Positions 11,666 to 23,873 of a stretch of DNA of 64,000 bases are shown in pieces (the first letter of the stretch is position 1; each line of letters starts with the position of its first letter). The DNA comes from Limnoperna fortunei (Eukaryota; Mollusca; Bivalvia; Mytilida; Modiolidae), in contig OX104122.1 of NCBI GenBank assembly GCA_944474755.1, positions 11,480,641 to 11,544,640 on the forward strand. Direction: 5' to 3'. A model generated the notes under the pieces. That model did no database searches. It saw nothing but the letters and a program-made list of their open reading frames with translations, and was not told the DNA's origin. The position numbers and the translations under genes were made by a program.

Positions 11666-13011
11666 GTTTTCGTACAAATTAATGATTAATGAAAAACTGC
11701 GGTTTTAGGTTGTATTCTTTTCTATCATCTTGGTTACATATGTAATTAGTCATTTATTTAGTATGTAATATTAATTAGTATAACAGACTAAATACGAGTC
11801 CTTCTGATAATAATATATTTTCGAAACATAGTTTTATTTGGTTGCATACAAGGGAATGAACTCATTCGTTATTGAACAACTCAATGAACTTTGAAAAAAA
11901 TACATCTTATATTTTGATAGATTTCAAACAGTTATTTGATTTATTTTTCACAATATTGTTTGCATTTACTTCTATTTTATTGTGTTTATCAATTCAATTC
12001 AGTATGGTGTTATACAAATCATTAATAAGAAGGCATACAAGCTTGTTCTCGCCATGGTATGGCTGACAAATTTCTCACTGGGCTCGGGAGTGCTAGCACC
12101 AATCACGTTCAAGCAAGTATGTGATATAAAACAAATCAGACGTAAGAAGGCATGTAATCTTACATACTCTCGCCACTGTACGAGAGACATATTGCTGACT
12201 AGCTAATGTATGCTAGCACGGATAATATTTAGAGTCACAAAACATACGAAATAAACTATAAATTACTGTCCTTGTCATGATATGACTTATATACAGGCAC
12301 TATAAGTATTAAAATACCCATGTCTAAAAATGCTGACTTTCATCTCCCGCCTTCGAAGCCAGCCCCCCCCCCCCCTTTCCACCCCTTTCCACATGAGTTC
12401 ATTTCATTTGTGCCCAATAAATGTCTGTTTTGTAAACAAATTTAAAGAGGTTCAGTTTGACCTGCTCCATTCATAACTTCAGCAGGAAAACACTGTAATA
12501 ACACTTCTGTCTCGACAACAACTATGTGCAGCTAGGCATGCACTTTCGATACTTTATTAGTAACTATGAACTGTGAACTCGATGTCCACTTGTGGTGAAA
12601 CCGGAAGTTAAATTGTTCCTCGGTACTTTTGTTTGATATGGTGTAGCTGAAATACAAAATTAAGTCAAATACGCTAAACAACATTTGAAATATTGTATAC
12701 ACAGACTTTTATGAACTGTAATTGGGATTCACTTATTTTAAGAACACACTTGTCCCGTCATGTTGGACATCATCAGGTATTACCCCCAGCATGCAGGAAG
12801 TGACCTATGAGGTAATTGTTATGAACATCGACCAAATATCGGTAAAACATTGGCTTAAATTTGGATTTATATGTTATATTCAATTATCACTGCAAGGAAA
12901 TCAAATATTATTCAGTTGCTCAACCAATAATATTTTCGCCCACTAAAAGTCAGTTACATCATTTTTTTAACCTAAACTTGCTAAGTAGATGTTTACAACT
13001 TAATTGTTGCC
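11666..13011. other. Intergenic DNA, no gene seen
   Basis: The stretch is AT-rich, with a C14 homopolymer run near 12363 and a partial internal similarity (TCGCCATGGTATGGCTGAC / TCGCCACTGTACGAGAGAC at 12050 and 12172). No supported reading frame is present. Confidence 0.4.
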
Positions 13012-13425
13012 ATCAGTAAGGATGAGCTAACCGCCACTCACGTGACGTTATCAGTAAGGATGAGCTAACCGTAAGTCACGTGACGTTATCAGTAAGGATG
13101 AGCTAACCGTAAGTTACGTGACGTTATCAGTAAGGATGAGCTAACCGCCACTCACGAGACGTTATCAGTAAGGATGAGCTAACCGTCAGTCACGTGACGT
13201 TATCAGTAAGGATGAGCTAACCGCCACTCACGTGACGTTATCAGTAAGGATGAGCTAACCGTAAGTCACGTGACGTTATCAGTAAGGATGAGCTAACCGC
13301 CACTCACGTGACGTTATCAGTAAGGATGAGCTAACCGTAAGTCACGTGACGTTATCAGTAAGGATGAGCTAACCGCCACTCACGTGACGTTATCAGTAAG
13401 GATGAGCTAACCGTCAGTCACGAAA
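13012..13425. repeat. 38-bp minisatellite, 11 units, with an E-box palindrome in most units
   Basis: Units start ATCAGTAAGGATGAGCTAAC every 38 bp from 13012 to 13392. Most end with TCACGTGACG, so CACGTG recurs with 38-bp spacing; units 4 and 11 lose it (CACGAG, CACGAA). Two unit types (CCGCCACTC and CCGTAAGTC) alternate in the second half, indicating amplification of dimers. Confidence 0.93.
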
Positions 13426-13652
13426 CTTCATTAAAAACAAACGCAGCAATCAAATGAAATGAAGCAAAATTGTATTTTGTATTGTTTCATTCATCACGAC
13501 TGAAAATATTTACAAATGGAGACCACTCAAGTTCGTGGAAACATTTCCGACCACTGTTGGTTAGTTATTTAGTTTGGTGAATTTTACTGGTTAGTTTTAA
13601 AAATAAATGGAAAAAACTCGTAGATATTTTAAAAATATCATTTTGTAAAATA

Positions 13653-14157
13653 GGCCGTGTTTACACTAGAGGAAAAAGATCGATCTTTTTGGAGATCGAT
13701 TCAAAAAGCATCGATCTTTCTCTAATGTAAACACTTTAAATCGATTGCAATCGATTCAAAAATAGTCCAGTTAGGGAGGTGGTTTATAATACATCGATTC
13801 AAAATAAACCGATCTATTTTTTGGTGTAAACACGTTGAAATCGATTGCAATCGATTTAAATTACATAAATGATAAGTACGCATGTATGGTGCCAAATATT
13901 CACGTGTATTTTTCCCGGGTATTTTATTGCAAAACCAATAAAAAAAATGACAGAGCAAGCAGGAAGAGGGGATGCGTGGCCCAGTACTTTTAATTGAATT
14001 ATGAAGTGATGAACGGGTACAAGGAGGAGTTGGAAAGAACTCCAAGAAGAAATACGTTCTAATCGATTTCGCCTTGTGTAATCTGAACGCAAAACGGTTT
14101 ATATATAGATCGATTTAATTTGAATCGATTCTTCCTAGCTCTAGTGTGAACACGGTC
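13653..14157. mobile_element. Non-autonomous DNA transposon (MITE-like), 505 bp, TA target duplication
   Basis: Terminal inverted repeats of about 19 bp (GGCCGTGTTTACACTAGAG left; GACCGTGTTCACACTAGAG when the right end is reversed) are flanked by TA on both sides (13651-13652 and 14158-14159). The interior has 11 ATCGAT sites and two copies of the 18-bp palindrome AATCGATTGCAATCGATT (13739 and 13839), with internal copies of the GTAAACAC end motif. No transposase is encoded. A Tc1/mariner-like affiliation is only suggested by the TA duplication. Confidence 0.75.
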
Positions 14158-14577
14158 TATAGATATGGTAAAATAAATACGATGAGTTGCCCAGCGTGCT
14201 TTATTTTTTATTGAATTTTGACGTCCAAGGTTTTTACACATTATGAATATGTAATTAATTGTAAGCTGTTAGTTTATTTGTTTGCAATTTTTTAGATATA
14301 ATTACATTTATAATTTATATTTATATATATGTTTTATTTTTGTGGTTTTTTTTTTAAATTCTACAATTGGTTTCAGTAATTTCTGAGATGGGCGGAACGC
14401 ATTGAGGATTTTACGGCAAGAACTCCGGCGTGCTGTCATTAAGTCTTGCATAAAGAGCTATATTGTTCGATAGCTAGCTGTAACTAAAAACCCTAGGGTT
14501 AACGCGCCTGTGAACAAAACCAGATGTGAAACACTGCCTGTAACACTTGACCAACGATTGTTTATTTACTTTTTTAG

Positions 14578-15342
14578 TTAAAAGATTAAGTGGCTATATT
14601 GGTTGACGTAATATATGACAACGGGGGACCCAATGTTAAAAGATTAAGTGGCTATATTGGTTGACTGCAACATATGACAACGGGGGACCCAATGTTAAAA
14701 GATTAAGTGGCTATATTGGTTGACTGCAACATATGACAACGGGGGACCCAATGTTAAAAGATTAAGTGGCTATATTGGTTGACTGCAACATATGACAACG
14801 GGGGACCCAATGTTAAAAGATTAGGTGGCTATATTGGTTGACTGCAACATATGACAACGGGGACCCGATGTTAAAAGATTAAGTGGCTATATTGGTTTAC
14901 TGCAACATATGACAACGGGGGACCCAATGTTAAAAGATTAAGTGGCAATATTGGTTGACTGCAACATATGACAACGGGGGACCCAATGTTAAAAGATTAA
15001 GTGGCTATATTGGTTGACTGCAACATATGACAACGGGGGACCCAATGTTAAAAGATTAAGTGGCTATATTGGTTGACTGCAACATATGACAACGGGGGAC
15101 CCAATGTTAAAAGATTAAGTGGCTATATTGGTTGACTGCAACATATAACAACGGGGGACCACATGTTAAAAGATTAAGTGGCTATATTGGTTGACTGCAA
15201 CATATAACAACGGGGGACCACATGTTAAAAGATTAAGTGGCTATATTGGTTGACTGCAACATATGACAACGGGGGACCACATGTTAAAAGATTAAGTGGC
15301 TATATTGGTTGACTGCAACATATGACAACGGGGGACCACATG
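14578..15342. repeat. 59-bp satellite-like tandem repeat, 13 units
   Basis: The unit begins TTAAAAGATTAAGTGGCTAT and contains GACAACGGGGGACCC. Starts are at 14578, 14636, 14695 and then every 59 bp (58 in two units) to 15284, with an incomplete unit after 15342. The last four units share a CCACATG variant, so they spread together. Units are nearly identical, indicating recent or ongoing homogenisation. Confidence 0.95.
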
Positions 15343-15489
15343 TTAAAAGGATGACAGTATGTAGTGAACAAGTAGAAAACATTTTATTTATTATAATTAA
15401 TCAAAGACCCTCCTATTCCCACCGTTTGTTGATGTGCATGGACAATCAATTGTAATTTTAACTGCAAGTTGTCCTGTCGATGATCAGTG

Positions 15490-16799
15490 TTCAAACAAGG
15501 TACTGCAAGTAGAACTCGGCTAACCTAGTTACACATCTAAATGTATACACGGTCACAGTCATCCGCTAATTTAGCTACACATCTACCGGTACATAAGATA
15601 ACAGTCCACTAGGCTTACCTAGCTACCCATCTACATGTACACATGGTAACAGTCTAATCCGCTAATTTGCTACACATTTACAGGTACATAAGTTAACAGT
15701 CCACTAGGCTTACCTAGTTACACATCTAAATGTATACACGGTCACAGTCTAATCCGCTAATTTAGCTACACATCTACAGGTACATAAGATAACAGTCCAC
15801 TAGGCTTACCTAGTTAACCATCTACATGTACACACTGTACCAGTCTAATCCGCTAATTTAGCTACACATCTACAGGCACATAAGATAACAGTCCACTAGG
15901 CTTACCTAGCTACCCATCTACATGTACACATGGTAACAGTCTAATCCGCTAATTTGCTACACATTTACAGGTACATAAGATAACAGTCCAATAGGCTTAC
16001 CTAGTTACACATCTAAATGTATACACGGTCACAGTATAATCCGCTAATTTAGCTACACATCTGCAGGTACATAAGATAACAGTCCACTAGGCTTACCTAG
16101 CTACCCATCTACATGTACACATGGTAACAGTCTAATCCGCTAATTTGCTACACATTTACAGGTACATAAGATAACAGTCCACTAGGCTTACCTAGTTACA
16201 CATCTACATGTACACACGGTAACAGTCTAATCCGCTAATTTAGCTACACATCTACAGGTACATAAGATAACAGTCCACAAGCCTTACCTAGCTACCCATC
16301 TACATGTACACATGGTAACAGTCTAATCCGCTAATTTGCTACACATTTACAGGTACATAAGATAACAGTCCACTAGGCTTACCTAGTTAACCATCTACAT
16401 GTACACACGGTAACAGTCTAATCCGCTAATTTAGCTACACATCTACATGTACATAAGATAACAGTCCACTAGGCTAACCTAACTACACATCTGCAAATAC
16501 AAGGGGTAACAGAGCACTCGGCTATCTTAGCTACCCGTATACAGGTACACACGGTAAAATTCCACTGGGCTAACGTACCTAAATAGCGATACACACGGTA
16601 ATAGTGCGCACTGCTTGCCTAGTCACACATCTACAGGTACACAAGGTATCATATCACTACAAATATGGTTCACAGTTCGATACAGTAACAGTGCACTGGT
16701 GTAACTAAGAAACACGTGTATAGGTACATAAGGTAACATTCGGCTCGGCTAACCTATCAATACATCTGCTATTACCATGTGTATCGCTATTTAGGTACG
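15490..16799. repeat. 96-bp tandem repeat (two 48-bp halves), running into the assembly gap
   Basis: Each unit has two related halves, one with AGTCCACTAGGCTTACCTAG and one with AGTCTAATCCGCTAATTTAG, both continuing into CTACACATCTACAGGTACA-type sequence. Alternation of GCTACCCATC and GTTACACATC variants gives a longer period of about 191 bp. Units decay after 16480. The array reaches the N run at 16800, so its true length is unknown. Confidence 0.93.
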
Positions 16800-16999
16800 N
16801 NNNNNNNNNNNNNNNNNNNNNNNNNNNNNNNNNNNNNNNNNNNNNNNNNNNNNNNNNNNNNNNNNNNNNNNNNNNNNNNNNNNNNNNNNNNNNNNNNNNN
16901 NNNNNNNNNNNNNNNNNNNNNNNNNNNNNNNNNNNNNNNNNNNNNNNNNNNNNNNNNNNNNNNNNNNNNNNNNNNNNNNNNNNNNNNNNNNNNNNNNNN
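16800..16999. other. Assembly gap of exactly 200 N
   Basis: A run of 200 N bases marks a scaffolding gap, most likely caused by the tandem array on its left. Any translation through it is meaningless. Confidence 0.99.
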
Positions 17000-17938
17000 T
17001 TTGTTACATACTTACATTACGCTTTGCATTTTTAATTTTTTTTTTAAATTTTCCCATTTACGACCTTTTCTATTACGGCAATTAGGTTTAAGAAATGTAT
17101 CTAATTAAAAGTAGAAGTAGTATTTCAAGATTACTTTCTACCAGTCTAACGCAATCACCAACAATACTAGAGACAGAAATTATGCTTCTTAAACATACCC
17201 AATACATTTTTTGCATTAAAAAACATATTCTTAATGGTTATAGGGTTTTTAAACTAATTTTAATGTTATCAATATTTAATATATTTTATGTTTTCAAGAA
17301 TATTGTTGCATAAATAGTTTGACATTCATTGGCATCGTTTCATTACAAAAATTAAATCTATTGCATGGAATGACTGGAAAGCGTTGACATAAATTATACA
17401 TTCAATCAAATAGTATCAACAAACATCTGATAGATATCCAGCTATCAAAACTTAGCATTTTCCCTATCAATTATTGTCCATAGACTTAGTTTACGTTTAA
17501 AGAAAAAACTGTACTTAGGAATAATTCGGGAACAGTAACTACTGAAAATGTTATGGCAATTTTAAATTTAAAAAGTTATCACATAAACCATTGTTATTAA
17601 ACTATGGTGCACAAATTTTCAATTTTACTGGGTTTTTTTCAGTTACGGAAAATAAAATATTTCTTCATTGCTTTATAAAATGAAATTGAGTGTTGTTATG
17701 TGCGGTTAATAGGTTTTCAGCGCTAAGCCATCAAGGCCACCTATTTGTTAAACTAAACCAACTTTAATGGAGACTATATTTCTATCTTAATAAAATATAA
17801 CAATTTAAAGATGAATCATCAAGAAAATATTTAGCTCATGGGTTTGTTTAATGATTATTTACACTACCAACAGCACTTGATGCAACAAAGTGAACAGTAC
17901 ACAACTATTAAAGTAATGCCTGCAGTACAATTTAATAA
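17000..17938. other. Intergenic DNA, no gene seen
   Basis: AT-rich sequence without supported reading frames, repeats or RNA genes. Confidence 0.4.
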
Positions 17939-18210
17939 GGGGCCTCGGTGGCCGAGTGGTCAAGGTAGTTCGTCTACTATTGATCACGTGGTCTGTCAAC
18001 ACTGAGATTGCGGGTTCGATTCTCACTGCAGGCATGGTGTACTCGACTCCAATCTTAATTGACAAGGATTGCCAGTTTTCCTACCGCAGGTCAGGGGTTT
18101 TCTCCGGGTTACTCCGGCTTCCTCCCCCAATAAAAACTGGACGCCATGATATAGCTGAAAAATTGCTGAAAGTGGCGTTAAAACACCATTCAAACAAACA
18201 ATCAAACAAT
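17939..18210 (+). mobile_element. tRNA-derived SINE, the best-preserved copy
   Basis: The head reads as a tRNA-like pol III promoter: A-box-like GGCCGAGTGGTCAAGGTAGT at about 17951 and B-box GGGTTCGATTC at about 18011. A core with GGATTGCCAGTTTTCC, GGTTTTCTCCGGGTTACTCC and CCCAATAAAAACTGGACGCC follows. The tail GCTGAAAGTGGCGTTAAAAC ends in CAAACAAACAATCAAAC. Related copies lie at 3493 (-), 19575 (+), 25866 (-), 29903 (+), 41030 (+), 55826 (-) and 62262 (-). I do not assign a named family. Confidence 0.9.
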
Positions 18211-19574
18211 TTAATAATTGATTGAACTTTCTGTCTACAAAACATATACAATTATACGTTTTCAGACTTTCATCATTCAGTTAATAAATATTCGACATGA
18301 AAGTTTGATGCCATGTTTTTTTTCTTTAAAACGTGCATCGTATACGTTGGAATTAGTAAAGTATTGTCATAATATAAAAACTTTACGAAAATACATGTGT
18401 TAGATAGTTTGTTAATTGTAGGCCTTAAAATAGCATTGACCTGGTGTTGATTTGGGTCGCACAGTTCAAAACGGTTATTTTAATTTTACAATCACAAGTT
18501 GAACGCTAAGGTGTTTATTTTTCAGTACTTTTAAATGCCGTTTCAAACATTTACATTTAGAGTGAAGTAATAATAGATAGAAATAACAAAACATGTTAAA
18601 ATGTTTTTAATTTAAAATATGCATTTTAGAATTTATTTTTAAAAAAATTGCAAACAAGCACTAACAATTTAAAATGTATGAATGATAACCTCGAAGGCTG
18701 ATATATGTGTGTCTACATACAAATCTGTAAGCATAACTATAATCCATCTCTCGGTTACTGAATTAAGAGACAAATTCGTTTTGTTTGATATTCTGTAATG
18801 ACATTTTTTTGTGAGCGTTTTTAAATAATAATAAAATTTCTTTCTGAAATTCGTTGTCAGTAAAGAGATTAGAAAGTCGAAAGGGAGCTTATGGACCAAC
18901 TAAATAGCTGTAACCAATCAGTCCTACGTCCTCTAACATATTATTCTCACTAGGTACTAATGAACCCCACTTTTAAATTATTCAGATTGAAAGTCGACCA
19001 GTCCTTTGTCACACCACCCGCACATTATTCCGACTCGAAGCCGATAAGTACACTTAGTCTAATACATTATCGCAACTCGGAGACCAGCAACATATGTCAC
19101 TTCACGCACACACTATTCCGAATTTGAGCCGATCAGAGCACTCAGCACTTACATATGCCGCAAAGTGAGTAAACGGAAAAAATGTACACTTCCAGGATTT
19201 CTTACAGCAAAGATAACTATATTTCTCGATATCTTCCAACAGAAAAGCCCCGGTTTTTTAACGAATAAGCCTGCATTGTTCAACTGATTTACTAACAAAC
19301 TATTTAGGAGACATGACTTTCATTGCACATTGGATATTAAATGTCAAGGAGTTTCTGCAAAGATGCTGTTTCTAAGTATGTTGCCATGATGAATCGCCAA
19401 TCAGCAGCAAAAAAAAACTTGATAAATGTGTACAACAGTTTTTTAGAAACTGTCCGTTTGCATGTTTTGCCATACCGTGCTATTTTAATCTTTGCTCCAC
19501 TGTGTAGGGCATCTTGTATTTATTATCTGCACAACACACTCAAACTTTCTAAGGAACAATCTGAGTAACATTTT
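18211..19574. other. Intergenic DNA; weak degenerate repeat at about 18910-19165
   Basis: No gene is supported. At about 18910-19165 phrases like CACATTATTCCGACTCGAAGCC recur three or four times at irregular 50-60-bp spacing, suggesting a decayed tandem repeat. The small open frame near 19341 has no recognisable domain. Confidence 0.4.
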
Positions 19575-19645
19575 CAGATTGGTTAAGGTAGTTCCTCTAC
19601 TATTGATCACGTGGTCTGTCGAGATTGAGGGTTCGATTTGGAGAA
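19575..19645 (+). mobile_element. SINE head fragment
   Basis: Only the tRNA-like head remains (GATTGGTTAAGGTAGTTCC, then CTATTGATCACGTGGTCTGT and the B-box GAGGGTTCGATTT). The core and tail seen in the 17939 copy are absent, so it is truncated. Confidence 0.7.
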
Positions 19646-19939
19646 GGTAATAACTTTTTATCACGGAATCCTGTTTTGATTTAGGGTAGAAGTCGGAGTA
19701 CCCCTTGTCAAATAAACCTTGGAAAAACCATGTAATCTTACATGAGAGTTCGAATTTCAGATCATAACACATTTCTATCACTACTATTCCAATAAAGGCT
19801 ATTTTGTTTGTGAAGTACAACCTGTAACAATTGAGAATGATTTTAATCTACCAGTTACTGCCAACGGCAATTTAAATCCAATGACACTAGTAGACACTAC
19901 CAAAAGTGACTTCACATATACTTAACTTAATCTATGAAA

Positions 19940-20345
19940 ACAACTATACAGCGACATCTTTAGTGGAGGAGATCGTGACGTTGGATGTATTGAAAAAGTG
20001 AAACATTGTATAGGCCTACTAGATGAAACACCGTTCAGACAGAGATACGCAGCGTTCCTTTAGTCATGTATGATGAGGTATAGTCTCACTTGAAACAGCT
20101 TTTAGACATAGGCATCATCAAACCATCTAGATCACCATTCTCGTCAAATGTTGTTTTAGTCAGAAAGAAAAAAACGTACATGAAGAGTGTGTGTCGTCTA
20201 TCGTCAATTAAACTCTGAAACTAAGGAAGAAAGATATGGTTATCAAGAATAGAAATCAGCTGCAGAGGAAGCAAGTTTTTTTCAGTCATAAAGCTATAAC
20301 ATCGGCCATACATCATCCCCCCGTTTACTGCCGGAATACATGTTA
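19940..20345 (+). pseudogene. Decayed Ty3/Gypsy-type reverse transcriptase fragment
   Basis: Translated pieces in shifting frames match the N-terminal part of Ty3/Gypsy RT. They are a KVKHCIGLLDETPFRQRY segment, then LKQLLDIGIIKPSRSPFSSN followed by VVLVRKK, then a VCVVYRQLNSE-like piece in a third frame. In-frame stops and at least two frameshifts separate them. The catalytic YxDD region is not found before the CACTA element begins at 20388. It is a dead fragment, with no LTRs recognised. Confidence 0.7.
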
Positions 20346-20404
20346 CAATATGGGGTATCCGCAATTAAGATTGCATGTGTGAACATCCACTGCATGAAAC
20401 AATA

Positions 20405-21060
20405 ACTTTTAGGATAGTCAAAAGGTATCCAAAAGTCCCAATTTTGACTACATTTTGTTGTCTTTTTAACACATTTTAAAAAAATACAAAAGATCTAAAA
20501 GATCACCTTTCTGTATACCTTTTTGACTTCAAAAGTCAGTCGAAATGGCCCACTTTTGATTTGACAAAAGGTGTTGAAAAGTTTACCTTTCCAAGTCTAA
20601 AATATGTTCAAAAGGTGAACAACAAAATATGACCTTTTTTTCCAAAATATAATCTGTTGTAGACAAAAGATAATAAAAAGGTCAAATATCCACACAAGAA
20701 AAGGTGATGAAAGGTAGGCCACAGATGGTATTTTCAAAACCAAAAGACCAACGACATATGGTATTTTGACCAAATTAAAATCCAAAAGGTCTCCTTTTGT
20801 ATTGATGAAATTACAAAAAAATTGCATAAAAGGTTACTTGTTATAATCTTAAATATGGTCCAAAGGTTCTGAAAGTCCATATTTTGCATGGACAACATTA
20901 CAAAATGGACATTTTGTAAACTAGTGAGCATCATTGCTGACTTACATTTATCAATAATACTAGTCTTGTGATAAAAGAATTTGTCTAGTCCAATGAAAAG
21001 GTTGGGCAAGTTTTACCCTAGAAATATTGCTGACACTGTGCTCACTTAAGCTCTAATATT
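20405..21060. repeat. Left subterminal repeats of the CACTA element
   Basis: Degenerate motifs of roughly 30 bp centred on CAAAAGGT, AAAAGATC and ACCTTTT recur at least ten times in both orientations. In known CACTA elements such repeats bind transposase; that role here is inferred. Confidence 0.6.
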
Positions 21061-21487
21061 GGACTGTTGAATTTGTATCAACAGGATGACCACTAACTTG
21101 AATAATGGTCAAGGAAATTCTAGATGGCACATAATTCAGAAAGTAGAGTTAAAGTGTACCAGCTAATACAATTGCTTATAATCACTGAGCTGATAAGGCT
21201 TGTCTAATGGCAATTAATCCCAAAGTTGTAAATTCTATTAACCTTGGTATCTTTGATGACATTTTATTTCTTACAATTTTCTCTTTTCAAGTGGATAAAT
21301 ATTGAATAAAAGAATTAAACAATTCAACGATTTATTGAATAAATGCTAATTATGTCAATATGTACATTTTTCAATCTGTTTTACAATCCAAGATGAAGGT
21401 GTTTTAGTTCATTTCTGGTGGCTCATTTTCTGTCCTTTCTGCTTTTGGTTGAACAAATGTCAATAAATTTACAGTCTAATTTCATCT

Positions 21488-21648
21488 TTTATTCTTTAAA
21501 TTTATCCAACTTTGAAGATGTCTAGTATGTAATAAATCCATCTTGAAAATCCTCATATGAGGGCATATAAGGCCATAAAGACAGGTCTTATCTTCTTGAT
21601 ATCACTGATCTCCATATTGTCTAGTGCAGTTATGATCCACTTGGTTTT
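21488..21648 (-). pseudogene. Possible terminal exon on the minus strand inside the CACTA element
   Basis: On the minus strand an acceptor TATTTTTCAG (ending at 21649) opens a 32-codon frame (KTKWIITALDNMEISDIKK...) that stops at 21553. An AATAAA follows at 21493-21488. Acceptor, open frame, stop and signal in order make a last exon plausible, possibly of the transposon's own gene. The peptide matches no family I recognise and no upstream exon could be linked. Confidence 0.25.
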
Positions 21649-21839
21649 CTGAAAAATATATATACAGCATATGTGTGTGTTACAGATCTAGAAATAACTA
21701 AAATGATAAGGGGCACAGTATGTAATAATAATAAATGTTGACATTTTGTATAAAATATCCATAAAACTGAACATTTGGGAGGGGGCTGGAGGGGGTCCAT
21801 TAACACAGTAACAATTTTTTAATTTTTCGCAAAACAGAT

Positions 21840-22220
21840 AACAGTACATTTAAAATAATGATAACACTAACAGATAACAGCAATTTACATTAGAAAACAG
21901 TGAGTTCATAAATCGAAAAAAACAGATAACAGCAGAATCTCATCAAAGGGCGATACAGTGAAAAAATGCATTAATCAGTGTTTCCATAGAAACTCGTATG
22001 TGATCTTATGTATATCCCTCCCTTCACAGGGAGACTTAATTACATTGAAATAAGTGGTGATTAAAATGAATTAACAGATAACAGAGAAAAATCTGTTAAA
22101 CAGTTAACATTGTTCTGATTATTATTGAACGTACAGCAAACATGGCTTTTATTTTCGTTATAACAGTTAACAACAATTTTCAAAAAAACCAGTTAACAGA
22201 CGGGACATGTAAAATGCCCA
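21840..22220. repeat. Cluster of AACAGATAACAG / AACAGTTAACA motifs
   Basis: The phrases CAGATAACAG and CAGTTAACA recur about nine times in 380 bp with irregular spacing, inside the CACTA element. It may be an old, decayed tandem array or an array of binding sites. Confidence 0.55.
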
Positions 22221-22620
22221 AAACATGTTAACAGTAAAGATATTGCCCCCCCCCCTCCTTACTGATATGGCTTTCTACTGTTTCGAACATTGTCATTTAG
22301 AACACTCCATATTAAATGAAGAAGCATTTGTTCATCATTGAAGGTTGTAATTTAATGTGACCTTGTCTGTTTTGATGGATTTGCTGTCAGATGTTTATTC
22401 TATCTTCTTTTTATTTATACACTCAAAAAAATTCTAGACTGAAAAAGTATTATCGTAACATACTTCTTTTTTCTGTTCTAGTGATTCTTTCTTCTTTTTC
22501 TAGACATCTAGCTTGTCGTTATGCATAGCAGTGTTTTCGTGCTTCTTTGTCAGGCAGTACATCTACATGTATCTGTGAATAGTATCTGAAAAAAAAAATA
22601 TTTATTTGCAAGTACTCTGA

Positions 22621-22857
22621 GGGACAGATCATTTAACTTGAAGGGGGGGGGGGGGGCTTGGTTTTTTGTTTTGTTTTGTTTTTTGAAGGCGTCACGACAG
22701 AATATTTTTTTTCATTAGCAGAAATCCCGGAATTTTTTTTTTTCTTACCCTCTGCTTCCAAAATTTTTTTTTCATCAGAAATCATTTTCAAAGTATTTTT
22801 TTTTAGGAAAAAAACCAAGCCCCCCCCCCCCCCTTGCAAGTTAAATGGTCAGTCCCT
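22621..22857. mobile_element. Short inverted-repeat element with G/C homopolymer arms
   Basis: Left arm GGGACAGATCATTTAACTTG, a run of about 14 G and CTTGGTTTTT is mirrored by the right arm (AAAAACCAAG, about 14 C, TTGCAAGTTAAATGGTCAGTCCC). The interior is T-rich. Arms of about 50 bp mark a MITE-like element; no clear target duplication could be read. The plus and minus frames predicted across it are artefacts of homopolymers. Confidence 0.75.
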
Positions 22858-23146
22858 AAATCCTTTTAAATTTCAGTATTTCCCCCTCCCCCCCCACCCC
22901 AAACCACACACAAGCAAGTATAATTCTATGTACAATATTTAAATTAAAATAATATTTCTTGCAGTATAGGTTAAAAACATAATACATGAAATATAAATCA
23001 TTAAAATAATGTGAAATATCAATAAATATATATTTGTGTATGATTATCTCCCCTTTCAATTTGCAATATGGCGGATATGTGTTCTCAATTTTCCATTGCT
23101 TAAAAGCCGTGGAAAAACTCAAAGATAAAACAGATTTAGATATTCT

Positions 23147-23166
23147 TGGATATATATATATATATC
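23147..23166. repeat. (AT)n microsatellite
   Basis: A short run of ATATATAT repeats with no further structure. Confidence 0.8.
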
Positions 23167-23873
23167 TGATATGAAGTACTTACATCGTCGGAGTCAACAC
23201 TTTGCTCAGTATAAAAAGAACAATGTGGCAGTCGATGTGCGTCAGCGGTCAATCTCAATCGTGACATTCTTGATTACCAGTAAACCTACTGACAGTGCTG
23301 AATCCTCAAGAATTTCATCGTCTGAGATATCAATACTACACGAGCCATAATAATTGTTCGAACATGGAAGTTCACAGGAAAGAAAGCGCACAATCTTGAC
23401 TTTTCCACTGAAAGGTGAGCACCGTCTTCAAAAATAGGCGCCGAGGGCTGGCACTCATAGATAAGAAAATTGAGATGCTGATTGGATGTTGTTAATGATG
23501 TCCGGCACACGCGCAAACTAAGACTTAGCCATGTGCACTGCGGCCATGCATCTGCTAAATTGAACCAAAACTTATTTTATATGTAAGTAGAATCTGTAGT
23601 ATCTTAATATAATTGTATGTTTATTAGTTATGAAATTTAGTTTTGGTAAGTGTACAGTGTAAAAATTAAATACTTTTTCATTATATTATAAATTATAATT
23701 ATATATAATAAATAAAATTATATTTATAGATGTTACCACAATTTTTCCCTGCAGGTTTGCAATGATGCTGTCATCACTGTCCATTTTTAATTAACAAAAA
23801 AGAAATGAAATGTATTGCAATTGCTGTATAAAAATGTGCAAGTCAACATCCTATCAAGGTACATTGTAAATAT

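Noticed and set aside
13012..13425. CRISPR-like array of regularly spaced repeats
   Set aside because: The repeats are contiguous with no unique spacers, and the genome is animal.
16779..17108. Open frame spanning the N run
   Set aside because: The N bases hide any stops; it is an artefact of the gap.
17939..18030. Functional tRNA gene
   Set aside because: The A- and B-box-like segments belong to a SINE head; no cloverleaf could be formed and other copies carry the same core and tail.
22633..22942. Frames with long F, K and P runs
   Set aside because: Homopolymers of the inverted-repeat element create them.
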